Shown: positions 39,419 to 48,033, counted from the stretch's first letter. The stretch is 64,000 bases of DNA from RAM1 sp041905405 (GCA_041905405.1 JAYRLC010000003.1:124001-188000); one strand, 5' to 3'. Notes: generated by a model not told the origin, from the sequence alone. Made by a program: numbers and translations.

Positions 39419-40516
39419 ATGGCGGTCGAGCTTCACATCAGCGGGCCCGGCATCGATGAGCGGCGCTTGCTCGCGTCGGGGCAGGGCGAGGTAGTGCTGG
39501 GGCGCGATGCGGATTGCCACGTCTGCCTGCCCGATCCCTTGCGCAACGTATCGCGCCGCCACCTGGCCGTGTGGTGCGACGCCGATGAGCTTCATTTCCG
39601 GGTGCTGTCGGTGGTCAATGGGGTGGACCTGCCGTTTGGCGAGGCGCCGCCCGGCGCCTGCGGCGTCCTGCCGCACGGCCAACTGCTCAAGCTGGGCGAC
39701 TACAAGCTGCTGGGCTCGGCCGCCCCTGCGGAACAGGCCGAAGAAGACCCCTGGGCGGTGCTGGAGCGCGAGGCATCGGGGCGCACCACGGCGGCGGATG
39801 CCCAGTCGACATTGCCGCCTGCGGCGGAAGACGACCCGTTTGGCGAATGGGGGTTTGAATCCACCTTTGGTCCGGGTGCCCGCGGCGGTCCGCTGGTGGC
39901 CGGTGCACTGGCGCCAGCAGGTGATGTGATGGCGGCCTTTCTGCGGGGGGCGGGCCTTGACCCGCAGAAGATCGGCACGCTTAGCGAAGGCGAGGTGGAA
40001 GACCTGGGCCGGCTGGTGCGTGCGGCGCTGCTGGGCCTGATGGCGCTGCATGCCACCAAAGATGAGCTCAAGCGCGACCTGCGCGCGGAAGATCGCACCA
40101 TGCTGGCAGCCCGGGACAGCAACCCCTTGAAGTCTGACTGGCCGGCCGATACGCGGCTGCAGTACCTGCTGGGTGGGCGGGCCGCGTCCGTCGGCTTTGT
40201 GCGGCCGGACAAGGCGCTGACCGAGCTGCTGACCGAACTGCAGGCGCATGACCAAGCCATGGCCGCGGCATCGCGCGCCGTGGTGGAAGGAACGCTGCAC
40301 GAATTGTCGCCAGCCGAACTGGGCAAGCATTTGCCCGGCGCGGGCAGTCTGCTGTTTGGCAGCGCCAAACTCTGGGACGCCTACGCCCGCATGCATGAAG
40401 AGCAGGGCAAGGACATGCCCGGCTGGCTTTCCCGGCTCTTCGGAAAATACTTCACGTCCGCCTACCTCCGTGAAAGCCAGCGCCTCAAGCGCGAGGCAGC
40501 GTCCGGCACCCGCTGA
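39419..40516 (+). CDS. FHA-domain protein, TagH/ImpI-like (type VI secretion-associated family)
   Basis: 365 residues. N-terminal FHA domain (GEVVLGRDADCHVCLPDPLRN, VSRRHLAV; residues about 20-100), an acidic linker, and a C-terminal helical domain about 175-365 of the type VI FHA C-terminal family (GDVMAAFLRGAGLD, KSDWPADTRLQYLLGG, SPAELGKHLPG, LWDAYARMHEEQ). In type VI systems TagH/Fha1 is phosphorylated by PpkA and promotes assembly. No type VI structural genes are in the window. It starts 16 bases after the cyclase gene and ends 51 bases before the kinase. Confidence 0.87.
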   Translation: MAVELHISGPGIDERRLLASGQGEVVLGRDADCHVCLPDPLRNVSRRHLAVWCDADELHFRVLSVVNGVDLPFGEAPPGACGVLPHGQLLKLGDYKLLGSAAPAEQAEEDPWAVLEREASGRTTAADAQSTLPPAAEDDPFGEWGFESTFGPGARGGPLVAGALAPAGDVMAAFLRGAGLDPQKIGTLSEGEVEDLGRLVRAALLGLMALHATKDELKRDLRAEDRTMLAARDSNPLKSDWPADTRLQYLLGGRAASVGFVRPDKALTELLTELQAHDQAMAAASRAVVEGTLHELSPAELGKHLPGAGSLLFGSAKLWDAYARMHEEQGKDMPGWLSRLFGKYFTSAYLRESQRLKREAASGTR

Positions 40517-40566
40517 ATGTGCACAGTTAGAATTCCCGCTTCCCCGATCTCTTTCCGACCGTCGCC

Positions 40567-42477
40567 GTGAGTCTCAAGAAGCTTGGCCGATACGATCTTG
40601 TCCGCGTGCTTGGCAAAGGCGCCATGGGCATCGTCTACGAGGGCCGGGACCCCAACCTGGACCGGCGCGTGGCGATCAAGACCGTCAAGGTCGAGAACCT
40701 GTCGCAAGAGGCCGCGGCCGAGTACGAGGCGCGCTTTCGCACCGAGGCCCGTTCGGCGGCCCGGCTGCAACACCCCAACATCGTTAGCGTCTACGACTCC
40801 GACCGCGACGGCGACATTGCCTTCCTGGTCATGGAGTTCATCCAGGGCGACGACCTCAAGCACCACCTGGACCGGGGCGTGCGCTATACGCTGGAACAGT
40901 CGCTGCGCATCATCCGCGACCTGCTGTCGGCGCTGGACTACGCGCACAAGCAGGGCATCGTGCACCGCGACATCAAGCCCGCCAACCTGCTGCTGGAGCC
41001 GGGCGGCCGCGTCAAGCTGACCGACTTCGGCGTCGCCCGCATCCAGGATTCGGGCGAGGCCACGCGCACGCAGGGCAGCATGGTGGGCACGCTCAAGTAC
41101 ATGGCCCCCGAGCAGGTGCAGGGCCAGAAGATCGACGCGCGCGCCGACCTGTTCTCGGTGGGGGTGGTGCTGTACCAGCTTCTGACCGACCGTCGCCCGT
41201 TTGACGGCGACAACGACTTTTCGATCATTCACCAGATCATCGGCCACACGCCGCAGCCGCCCAGCGCCTACAACGCCCGGCTTCCTGCCGCGATCGACGC
41301 CGTGGTGGCGCGCGCGCTGGCCAAGGACCGCGAAGAGCGGTTCACGACGGCCCGCGATTTCGCCTCGGCGCTGCAGTCGGCCATTCGCCGGGCCGAGGAT
41401 GCGACCATCGTGCCGCCGGCCGATCCGCAGCGCAAGCCGCTGCAGGACGCGACCGGCTCGCGTGGCACGGGGACATCGGGCACTGGCGCCACATCGGCCA
41501 CATCGGGTACATCCGCGACTTCGGCCACGTCCGCGACATCCGCTACCTCGGCCACATCCGCCACGGTGACGCAGGAACTCGAGCTGGTCTACTGGAAGGA
41601 CATCAAGGACTCCACCGACCCCGAAGAGCTGGAGATGTTCCTGGCCAAATTCCCGGCAGGCATCTATGGCGATCTGGCGCGCCGCCGCCTGCGCAAGCTG
41701 GTGGGCGGCAGTTCGCCAGACCAGACCGTCCTGAGCGGCACGCTCCCGCCCGACCAGGATCTGGATGCCACGCGCCTGCGCTCCGACCTGTCGCAGCCCG
41801 TTGCCGCCCCGGTGCAGAGCGTTCCTGCCGCCGAGCCCGTGGTGGAGCAGGAGCCTGCCGTGCTGCCCGAGGCAACGGTCGTTCCTGCGCCTGCTGCAGC
41901 CGTTCCCGCCAAGTCCGGCGGCAACAAGCTTGCCGTGGTGGGGGCTGCCGCCGTTGCGGTGGTGGGTCTGGTCGCTTTTCTCATGCTGGGCCGCGGGACG
42001 CCCTCCGAGCCGACGGTTGCCGCGCCGGTTCCGGCGGCATCGGCGCCTGCGGCGGCTGCATCCGCCCCTGCGGCCCCCGAGCCTGCTGCATCAGCCGCTT
42101 TGGCTGCGGCCGCAGCACCCGCGGCAGCCGCCGCTTCACGGCCTGCTTCGGCACCCCGTCCCCAGCGCGCGGCCAGCCAGCCGCGTGCGGCCAAGCCGGC
42201 CTCCGCGCCGGTCGCCGCTGTGCCCGCACCGGCAGCGCCGCCAATTGCTGCCGAGCCGTTGCGCGACACCCAGCCCAAGGCGGCAACGCCATCCACGCCA
42301 GCGCCTGCCGCTGTTGCAGCCGGCAGCCCCAACGATGCCTGCAAGGACAAGGTTTTCCTGTCGAAGGAGTTCTGTCTGAAGGAGCAGTGCGACAAGGCGT
42401 CGTTCCAGAATCACCCGGTCTGCGTCAAGCGGCGCGAAGAAGCCCGGATGCGCGAGGAAAGCAAGGTCCGAAACTGA
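40567..42477 (+). CDS. Membrane-anchored Ser/Thr protein kinase (PpkA/Stk-like)
   Basis: 636 residues from GTG 40567. Kinase domain about 9-270: Gly loop VLGKGAMGIVYEG, K38 in VAIKTVKV, catalytic loop HRDIKPANLL, DFGVAR and APEQ. Residues about 302-333 are Ala/Gly-Thr-Ser tandem repeats. A short folded stretch and one transmembrane helix (LAVVGAAAVAVVGLVAFLML, about residue 460) follow, then an Ala/Pro-rich region and a C-terminal tail with four cysteines. The kinase is cytoplasmic and the tail probably periplasmic. With the two FHA proteins upstream it forms a likely phosphothreonine signalling operon. Confidence 0.92.
   Translation: MSLKKLGRYDLVRVLGKGAMGIVYEGRDPNLDRRVAIKTVKVENLSQEAAAEYEARFRTEARSAARLQHPNIVSVYDSDRDGDIAFLVMEFIQGDDLKHHLDRGVRYTLEQSLRIIRDLLSALDYAHKQGIVHRDIKPANLLLEPGGRVKLTDFGVARIQDSGEATRTQGSMVGTLKYMAPEQVQGQKIDARADLFSVGVVLYQLLTDRRPFDGDNDFSIIHQIIGHTPQPPSAYNARLPAAIDAVVARALAKDREERFTTARDFASALQSAIRRAEDATIVPPADPQRKPLQDATGSRGTGTSGTGATSATSGTSATSATSATSATSATSATVTQELELVYWKDIKDSTDPEELEMFLAKFPAGIYGDLARRRLRKLVGGSSPDQTVLSGTLPPDQDLDATRLRSDLSQPVAAPVQSVPAAEPVVEQEPAVLPEATVVPAPAAAVPAKSGGNKLAVVGAAAVAVVGLVAFLMLGRGTPSEPTVAAPVPAASAPAAAASAPAAPEPAASAALAAAAAPAAAAASRPASAPRPQRAASQPRAAKPASAPVAAVPAPAAPPIAAEPLRDTQPKAATPSTPAPAAVAAGSPNDACKDKVFLSKEFCLKEQCDKASFQNHPVCVKRREEARMREESKVRN
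41470..41565 (+). repeat. Nine-base tandem repeats coding (Ala/Gly)-Thr-Ser
   Basis: About ten in-frame copies of a GCC-ACA-TCG-like unit with many synonymous changes encode the linker after the kinase domain. The unit length keeps frame, so copy-number change would alter linker length and possibly add phosphorylatable Thr/Ser. Confidence 0.85.
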
Positions 42478-42501
42478 GCGGCGCGGTGGCCGCGCCGTGC
42501 T

Positions 42502-43047
42502 TCAGTGGATGTCGATGTGGTGCATGCCGAAGCGCCCCGCGCGCCGGTCGGCAAAGAAATGTTCCAGCGTTTCCTTGACGGTGCGAAACGCAATCTCGTC
42601 CCAGGGGATTTCTTCTTCCAGGAACAGCCGGGCCTCGATGGTTTCATGGCCGGGGTCGAACTGGTCGCTCAGCAGGCGGGCACGGTAGAACAGGTGCACC
42701 TGCCCCACCCGCACCACGTTCATGATGGTGAACAAGCCTTCCAGTTCGAACTTCGCGCCTGCCTCTTCGTCGGTTTCGCGCGCGGCGCCCTGGGCCGTTG
42801 TTTCGTCCAGCTCCATGAAGCCCGCGGGCAGCGTCCATTTGCCCCAGCGCGGCTCGATGTTGCGCTTGCACAGCAGCACACGCTCGCCCAGCACGGGAAC
42901 GGTGCCCACGACGTTGAGCGGGTTCTCGTAGTGGATGGTGTGGCAGGCGGGGCACACGGCCCGTTCACGGGTGTCCCCGTCGTCGGGGATGCGGTAGGTG
43001 ACGGCCGCACCGCAGTTCTTGCAATGCTTGATGGGACTGCGAAGCAT
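42502..43047 (-). CDS. Nudix hydrolase with zinc ribbon
   Basis: 181 residues. N-terminal zinc ribbon C9-x2-C12 and C32-x2-C35 (HCKNCGAAV, VCPACHTIH), then a Nudix box GFMELDETTAQGAARETDEEAGA that fits GX5EX7REUXEEXGU. A pyrophosphohydrolase of nucleotide-linked compounds; the zinc ribbon recalls NudC, but the protein is much shorter. Substrate unknown. Convergent with the kinase gene, 24 bases apart. Confidence 0.9.
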   Translation of the reverse strand: MLRSPIKHCKNCGAAVTYRIPDDGDTRERAVCPACHTIHYENPLNVVGTVPVLGERVLLCKRNIEPRWGKWTLPAGFMELDETTAQGAARETDEEAGAKFELEGLFTIMNVVRVGQVHLFYRARLLSDQFDPGHETIEARLFLEEEIPWDEIAFRTVKETLEHFFADRRAGRFGMHHIDIH

Positions 43048-43072
43048 GTCGGCAGTTTAAGGTGAAACGAAA

Positions 43073-43096
43073 AAGGGGCTCCCTCGGGAGCCCCTT
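43073..43096. terminator. Terminator after the TRAP receptor gene
   Basis: AAGGGGCTCCC (43073-43083) pairs with GGGAGCCCCTT (43086-43096). An A-run precedes it on the plus strand, which gives a U-run to transcripts of the minus-strand receptor gene. Confidence 0.85.
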
Positions 43097-43113
43097 CGTG
43101 CGCTGTCGCGCCA

Positions 43114-44157
43114 TCAGGCCTTGCCGTGTTTGGCGATCAGCGCGCGCGCCGTCTCCAGCAGCTTCTTGCCGTCTAAGTTGCGCTTGTTCATGTCGGCCAC
43201 CCATTCCTCGTCGATCTGGCTGGACAGCTTGCGGAAGGCTTCGGTGTCGGCGTCGGTGACCTGGTAGATGGTGTTGTTGCGGTCGGACGCGGTCTTGCGG
43301 CCCGGCACGTCGTTGCCCTGCTGGGTCTTGCCCAGCCAGCCCGACGTGGCCATGCCCGAGTTGGCGTCGATCACCTTCTTGAGGTCCGGGGCCAGGCCGT
43401 CGTACTTGGCCTTGTTCATGGCCATGACGAAGGTCGTGGTGTACAGCGCGGGCTTGTTGGCCGGGAACTCGCTGTGGAACTTGGTCAGCTCGTTGACCTT
43501 GATCGACGGCACCACTTCCCAGGGGATCACGCAGGCGTCGATCGTGCCCTTGGACAGGGCGTCGGTGATGGCCGGCAGCGGCATGCCCACCGGCGTGGCG
43601 CCCACGGCGGCCAGCATCTTGGTGACCTGGCGGGTGGGGCCGCGTACCTTCATGCCCTTGAGGTCGGCGGGCGTCTTGATGAGCTTGTCCTTGGAATGGA
43701 ACATGCCCGGGCCGTGCACGTGCAGGGCCAGCACATGGGTGTCCTTGAAGTCGTCAGGCGCCATGGTCTGCACGTATTCCCAGTAGGCCTTGGAGGTGGC
43801 CTCCGCGTTGTTCATCATGAACGGCAGCTCGAACACTTCCACGCGCGGGAAGCGGCCGGCGGTGTTGCCCGGCAGCGTCCACACGATGTCCACCACGCCG
43901 TCGCGGGCCTGGTCGTACAGCTGCACGGGCGTGCCGCCCAACTGCATGGCGGGGTAGCCTTCGAACTTGATGCGGCCGCCGGATTCTTTCTCGACCTTGT
44001 CCATCCAGGGCTTGTGCATGGACAGCCAGACGTTGGACATGGGCGCCATGAAGGTGTGGAACTTCAGGGTGACCGACTGCTGCGCCAGCCCGCTCAGGCC
44101 GGGGGCGCCGAGCGCTACGGCGGCGGATGTCTTCAAAAGGGTGCGACGCTGGATCAT
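43114..44157 (-). CDS. TRAP transporter solute receptor, DctP family
   Basis: 347 residues. The N terminus has a twin-arginine-like signal (RRTLLKTSAAVALGAPG) and the mature part is a DctP receptor (LKFHTFMAPMSNVWLSMHKP, PWEVVPSIKVNELTKFHSEF). TRAP receptors bind organic acids, often aromatic or aliphatic carboxylates, through a conserved Arg (here in MKVRGPTRQVTKML). No DctQ or DctM membrane subunits are adjacent, so the partner must be elsewhere. It is next to the gentisate operon but separated from it by a terminator. Confidence 0.92.
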   Translation of the reverse strand: MIQRRTLLKTSAAVALGAPGLSGLAQQSVTLKFHTFMAPMSNVWLSMHKPWMDKVEKESGGRIKFEGYPAMQLGGTPVQLYDQARDGVVDIVWTLPGNTAGRFPRVEVFELPFMMNNAEATSKAYWEYVQTMAPDDFKDTHVLALHVHGPGMFHSKDKLIKTPADLKGMKVRGPTRQVTKMLAAVGATPVGMPLPAITDALSKGTIDACVIPWEVVPSIKVNELTKFHSEFPANKPALYTTTFVMAMNKAKYDGLAPDLKKVIDANSGMATSGWLGKTQQGNDVPGRKTASDRNNTIYQVTDADTEAFRKLSSQIDEEWVADMNKRNLDGKKLLETARALIAKHGKA

Positions 44158-44199
44158 GGAGAACTCCGTAAGTGATGGCGGTAAGTTAACGGATGAACG

Positions 44200-44220
44200 A
44201 AGCCCCGGTCTTCGGGGCTT
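44200..44220. terminator. Terminator of the gentisate operon
   Basis: AAGCCCCG (44200-44207), loop GTCTT, CGGGGCTT (44213-44220). It lies just beyond the fumarylpyruvate hydrolase stop on the minus strand. Confidence 0.7.
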
Positions 44221-44235
44221 TCCCTCAAAGCGGGC

Positions 44236-44931
44236 TCAGGCTACCTTGACCGTCAGCGTGCCCAGGCCGCCGACGCTGCCGACCAGCGTGTCGCCTGCCA
44301 CCACGGCCGCCACGCCTTCGGGCGTGCCCGAATAGATCAGGTCGCCGGGCTGCAGGTCCCAGGCGGCCGACAGGTGCTCGATGGTTTCACCGATGTTCCA
44401 GATCAGCTTGGACACATTGCTGCGCTGGCGGTCGGCGCCGTTGACCTGCAACCAGATCTCGGCGTTGGCGACGTCGCCGGCCGCGGCCACGGGCGTGATG
44501 GGGCCGCACGGCGCGGACTGTTCAAACGCCTTGCCGATGCACCAGGGGCGGCCCTGTTTCTTCATGTCGTTCTGCAGGTCGCGGCGCGTCATGTCCAGGC
44601 CCACGGCGTAGCCGAAGATGTGCTTGTGCGCGTCGGCGGCCAGGATGTTCTTGCCGCCCGTGCCGATGGCCACCACGAGCTCGATCTCGTGGTGCAGGTT
44701 TTTCGTGAGAGACGGGTAGGCGATGGTGCCGGTGGCGCCCGCTTCCACGGGCACCACGGCGTCGGCCGGCTTCATGAAGAAGAAGGGCGGTTCACGGCCG
44801 GTGAAGCCCATTTCCTTGGCGTGTTCCTCGTAGTTGCGGCCCACGCAGTACACGCGGTGGACCGGAAAGCGTTCGGCGCGGCCTGCAACGGGCACCGTGG
44901 TGGGCGCGGCGGGAGGAAAAACGTAGCTCAT
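44236..44931 (-). CDS. nagK: Fumarylpyruvate hydrolase (FAH family)
   Basis: 231 residues from the ATG at 44931, overlapping the dioxygenase stop by four bases. FAH-fold metal site: HHEIELVVAIG (Glu-x-Glu) and GYAVGLDMTRRDLQ (Asp), with VYCVGRNYEEHAKEM near the N terminus. Hydrolyses fumarylpyruvate to fumarate and pyruvate, the last gentisate step. The pathway assignment comes from its coupling to gentisate dioxygenase. The symbol follows NagK of the Ralstonia gentisate pathway. Confidence 0.9.
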   Translation of the reverse strand: MSYVFPPAAPTTVPVAGRAERFPVHRVYCVGRNYEEHAKEMGFTGREPPFFFMKPADAVVPVEAGATGTIAYPSLTKNLHHEIELVVAIGTGGKNILAADAHKHIFGYAVGLDMTRRDLQNDMKKQGRPWCIGKAFEQSAPCGPITPVAAAGDVANAEIWLQVNGADRQRSNVSKLIWNIGETIEHLSAAWDLQPGDLIYSGTPEGVAAVVAGDTLVGSVGGLGTLTVKVA

Positions 44932-45998
44932 GACAGCCTTTCTTCTTGGTGGATGTTGAGGGCCTGGTGAACAGGCCGGTCGGAGTAACTGAACAGCACG
45001 CAGCCGCCGTCCGACCGGAAGCGCGCAGTGTGCCATGACGGCACGACGAAATGATCCCGCGGGCCGAAGGCCAGCGTGGTCAGCCGGTCGCCATGGTTGA
45101 TCGTGATGGTTCCGTGGCCTTCGACCACGCTGTACACCGCGCCGTCGGTCTGGCGCCAGGGCTTGCCGGCAAAACCGGCGGGAAGCCGCTGCATGAAGGT
45201 GGCCATGGTCGGCATGGGCGAGCCGCCGGTCAGCGGGTTCACATAGCGCAGCTTGACGCCGTCCCATTCGTCGACGGGCGCGTCGCGTTCCAGCCGGTCC
45301 AGGGCTTCGCGCGTGCGGTCGTAGGGGTAGCTGAAGATGGGCGACGTGGCACCGAACGGCGCGCTGCCGCGCACCGGCGCCATGTTGTGGCCGTAGCGGG
45401 CCATGCTGCTGCCCTCGGCGCGCGTGACCTGCTGCGATTTGCTGGTGTCGTTCTGCGCGAAGCCCGCGTCGAAGAAGCGGATCATCGGGATGTCCAGCCC
45501 GTCCAGCCACACCACTGGCACATCGGCCTCATTGCCATGGTCGTGCCAGGTCCAGCTGGGCGTGATGATGAAGTCCCCAGGGCGCATGGTCGCGCGTTCA
45601 CCGTCCACGGCGGTGTAGGCGCCGGAGCCTTCGACGATGAAGCGCAGCGCGCTCTGGGTGTGCCGGTGGCTGGGGGCGACTTCACCGGGCAGGATCAGTT
45701 GCAGTCCCGCGTACAGCGACTGCGTCACGGCCGACTGCCCGCGCAGCGCCGGGTTTTCAAGGATCAGCACGCGGCGCACGGCCTCTTCGGCCGTGATGGC
45801 CTGGCCGGCGCGCATGAGGAAAGGGCGCACCTCGTCATATTTCCACAGTGCGGGCACGCAGGGCGTGGTCGGCTGCAGCGGCACCAGCGCGTGCAGCACT
45901 TCCCACAGCGGTGTCAGGTTCAGCGGCGACATGTCGGCGTACAGCTGCGCGCGCTCGGCTGCGCTGGCGGTTGCGGTGCTGGAAAGCGGTGCGTTCAT
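44928..45998 (-). CDS. Gentisate 1,2-dioxygenase
   Basis: 356 residues from the ATG at 45998; the longer frame runs into the monooxygenase gene. A bicupin with the iron-binding PSHRHTQSALRFIVEG motif and a second cupin half (FVVPSWHTARF). Opens the ring of gentisate to maleylpyruvate using Fe(II) and O2. Coupled by four-base overlaps to the hydroxylase before it and the hydrolase after it. The order hydroxylase-dioxygenase-hydrolase is a compact gentisate operon. Confidence 0.94.
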   Translation of the reverse strand: MNAPLSSTATASAAERAQLYADMSPLNLTPLWEVLHALVPLQPTTPCVPALWKYDEVRPFLMRAGQAITAEEAVRRVLILENPALRGQSAVTQSLYAGLQLILPGEVAPSHRHTQSALRFIVEGSGAYTAVDGERATMRPGDFIITPSWTWHDHGNEADVPVVWLDGLDIPMIRFFDAGFAQNDTSKSQQVTRAEGSSMARYGHNMAPVRGSAPFGATSPIFSYPYDRTREALDRLERDAPVDEWDGVKLRYVNPLTGGSPMPTMATFMQRLPAGFAGKPWRQTDGAVYSVVEGHGTITINHGDRLTTLAFGPRDHFVVPSWHTARFRSDGGCVLFSYSDRPVHQALNIHQEERLS

Positions 45999-47197
45999 GC
46001 AGCCTCCTGAAAGAGGGTTCGGGGATTGATGCCTTCGTACATCCATTTCAGGCCGGCGAAGCCCGCGGCTTCCTGGCCGCCCTGGAACATCTGGTTGCGC
46101 AGCTCGCGCTGCACGCCCGACGCGTGGTAGATGTCGCCGTAAAAGCGCGCCGTCAGTTGCACGCGGCCCGTGCGCAGGTAGCGCGCCTGCTGGTACAGCT
46201 GGAACGACCGTGCCACGTCGCCGCGCGTGTGCCGCAGCGCCTCGCGCAGCACCACGGCGTCCTCTATCGCCTGGCCCGCGCCCTGGGCCAGGTACTGCAG
46301 CATGGGGTGTGCGGCATCGCCCAGCAGCGTGACGCGCCGGTCGGACCAGTTCCTGACCGGTTCCCGGTCGCACAGCACCCACATCTTCCAGGTCTCGATC
46401 TTGCCCAGCAGCTCGCGCACCTGCGGATGGGCCTGCGCAAAGCGCTCGGTCAGCTCGGCGGTGTCGCCAAAGGTGTTCCAGCCTTCGTCGTATTTGTTGC
46501 TGTGGAACACGGCCACCAGGTTGAACAGCTCGCCGCGGCGCAGCGGGTAGTGGACCAGGTGGGTCTTTTCGCCGCCCCACAGCAGCACGTCGTCGCTCCA
46601 CAGGTGGGCGGGCACGTCCTCGCGCTTGAGCACGGCGCGGTAGGCGATGTGGCCCGACACGCGCGGCTTGCCGTCGCCCACGATGCTCTCGCGGATACGG
46701 CTCCACAGGCCATCGGCGCCGGCCAGCGCGGCGCCCGTCAGCGATTCACCGCTGGTGAGCGTGACGCGCACTTCGTCGGCGGACTGGGTGAACGATTCGA
46801 CCTTGGCGTTGGTGCGCAGCGTCACGTTGGGCAGGCGCTGGCAGGCCTGCAGAAACACGTCGTGCAGGTCGGCGCGGTAGATCACGCCGTAGGGGAAGCC
46901 GTAGGCCGCGCGCGCCACGTCACCCAGCGGCACACGCACCACGCGTTCGCCGGTGCGTACGTCGTTCATGCCCAGGCCGGGCGGAAAAAACGCGACGCGG
47001 TTGACGGCATCCGTCAGGCCCAGATAGTCGAACATGCGGAAGATGTTGGGCCCCAACTGGATGCCCGCGCCGATCTCGCCAAAGGCCGCGGACTGCTCCA
47101 GCACCGTCACGCGGTGGCCGTCCTGTGCCAGCACCATGGCCGCGGCCAGTCCGCCAATGCCGCCGCCGGCTACCAGAATGGGAAGCGATTGCGTCAT
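45995..47197 (-). CDS. FAD-dependent 3-hydroxybenzoate 6-monooxygenase (or salicylate 5-hydroxylase-like)
   Basis: 400 residues. Class A flavoprotein hydroxylase: GGGIGGLAAAMVLAQDG at the N terminus, the DG motif in GADGLWSRIR, and GDAAHPMLQYLAQGAGQAIEDA. Coupled to gentisate dioxygenase, which makes 3-hydroxybenzoate to gentisate the likely reaction; a single-component flavoenzyme is not the multi-component salicylate 5-hydroxylase. Divergent from a MarR regulator across a perfect palindrome. Confidence 0.9.
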   Translation of the reverse strand: MTQSLPILVAGGGIGGLAAAMVLAQDGHRVTVLEQSAAFGEIGAGIQLGPNIFRMFDYLGLTDAVNRVAFFPPGLGMNDVRTGERVVRVPLGDVARAAYGFPYGVIYRADLHDVFLQACQRLPNVTLRTNAKVESFTQSADEVRVTLTSGESLTGAALAGADGLWSRIRESIVGDGKPRVSGHIAYRAVLKREDVPAHLWSDDVLLWGGEKTHLVHYPLRRGELFNLVAVFHSNKYDEGWNTFGDTAELTERFAQAHPQVRELLGKIETWKMWVLCDREPVRNWSDRRVTLLGDAAHPMLQYLAQGAGQAIEDAVVLREALRHTRGDVARSFQLYQQARYLRTGRVQLTARFYGDIYHASGVQRELRNQMFQGGQEAAGFAGLKWMYEGINPRTLFQEAA

Positions 47198-47226
47198 CGC
47201 GCTGTCTCCGTTGTTGTACGCAGAAG

Positions 47227-47240
47227 ATAAGTATACTTAT
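47227..47240. promoter_or_regulatory. MarR-type operator between hydroxylase and regulator genes
   Basis: ATAAGTATACTTAT is a perfect 14-base palindrome in the 78-base divergent gap. It is AT-rich and of the size bound by MarR dimers. It lies 30 bases before the hydroxylase start and 36 before the marR-type start, so one bound dimer can control both. Confidence 0.7.
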
Positions 47241-47275
47241 TATTTTGCAGAACACCAGCCGCTACACTCGCGCCC

Positions 47276-47713
47276 ATGGCCAGAAGCTTTGACTTTGAAC
47301 ATGCCCCGGGGCACCTGGTGCGCCGCGCGCACCAGACCGCGGTGGCCATCTTCATGGAAGAAACCAGCGAGTTCGAGGTGACGCCGGTCCAGTTCGCGAT
47401 CCTCAACGCCCTGATCGATGACCCCGGCGAGGACCAGGTCACGCTGGCGGGCCGCGTGGCTTTTGACGCGGCCACCTCAGGCTCGGTCATCGGGCGGCTG
47501 GAAGCCAAGGGCTGGGTGCGGCGCGAGGCCGACCCCGCCGACAAGCGCCGCAAGCTGCTGTGGGTGACACCCGAGGGCGAGGCGGTGGCGCTGCGCATGA
47601 AGCGCGCCGTGGCGCGGTCGCAAACGCGCATCCTGGCGCCGCTGGATGCGGCGGAGCGGGCCCAGCTGGTGCAGCTGTTGGGCAAGCTGGTGGCCGGCCA
47701 TGAAGCCGGCTGA
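47276..47713 (+). CDS. MarR-family regulator of the gentisate operon
   Basis: 145 residues. Winged helix: EFEVTPVQFAILNALIDDPG, AGRVAFDAATSGSVIGRLEAKGWV and the wing READPADKRRKLLWVT. Similar MarR regulators (MobR, PcaV-like) sense aromatic acids such as 3-hydroxybenzoate. Divergent position and the shared palindrome support control of the three-gene operon. Convergent with the small monooxygenase gene. Confidence 0.92.
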   Translation: MARSFDFEHAPGHLVRRAHQTAVAIFMEETSEFEVTPVQFAILNALIDDPGEDQVTLAGRVAFDAATSGSVIGRLEAKGWVRREADPADKRRKLLWVTPEGEAVALRMKRAVARSQTRILAPLDAAERAQLVQLLGKLVAGHEAG

Positions 47714-47733
47714 ACAATCTCAGGACCTGGCGG

Positions 47734-48033
47734 TCAGGACTTGCCGACCAGCGTAAAGTGTTCCACCACCGGTGGCGCCGCAAAGTACGGGCCGATGATG
47801 GCGCGCCATTCGGCGAACAGCGGTCCCTGGCGGAAGGCGACGTTGTGGTCCTCCAGCGTGTCCCACAGGATCTGCAGCACAAAGCGCTCGGCGGTTTCGA
47901 CGCCGCGGTGCACGGCAAAGCCGCGGTAGCCCTTGGCCCGCACCATGACGGTGGCCAGGGCATGCTGGATGGCTTTGTCGAAGGCGTCGGCCTGGCCGGG
48001 CTGCACGCGGATGTCGGCGATCTCAAGAATCAC
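47734..48033 (-). CDS. Antibiotic-biosynthesis-monooxygenase (ABM) fold protein
   Basis: 99 residues, a dimeric alpha+beta barrel of the ABM/YgiN type (MILEIADIRVQPGQADAFDKA, FVLQILWDTLEDHNVAFRQG). Members oxidise quinols without a cofactor or act as non-catalytic lyases. It is the last gene of the Rieske cluster, 19 bases after the ferredoxin gene, so it may act on a hydroquinone-like product. Confidence 0.85.
   Translation of the reverse strand: MILEIADIRVQPGQADAFDKAIQHALATVMVRAKGYRGFAVHRGVETAERFVLQILWDTLEDHNVAFRQGPLFAEWRAIIGPYFAAPPVVEHFTLVGKS

Noticed and set aside
41470..41565. Short regular repeats considered as a CRISPR or microsatellite
   Set aside because: Nine-base in-frame units with no spacers; they code a protein linker.
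39419..42477. Part of a type VI secretion cluster
   Set aside because: Only TagH-like and PpkA-like proteins are present; no tssB, tssC, hcp, vgrG, clpV or tssM genes are in the window.
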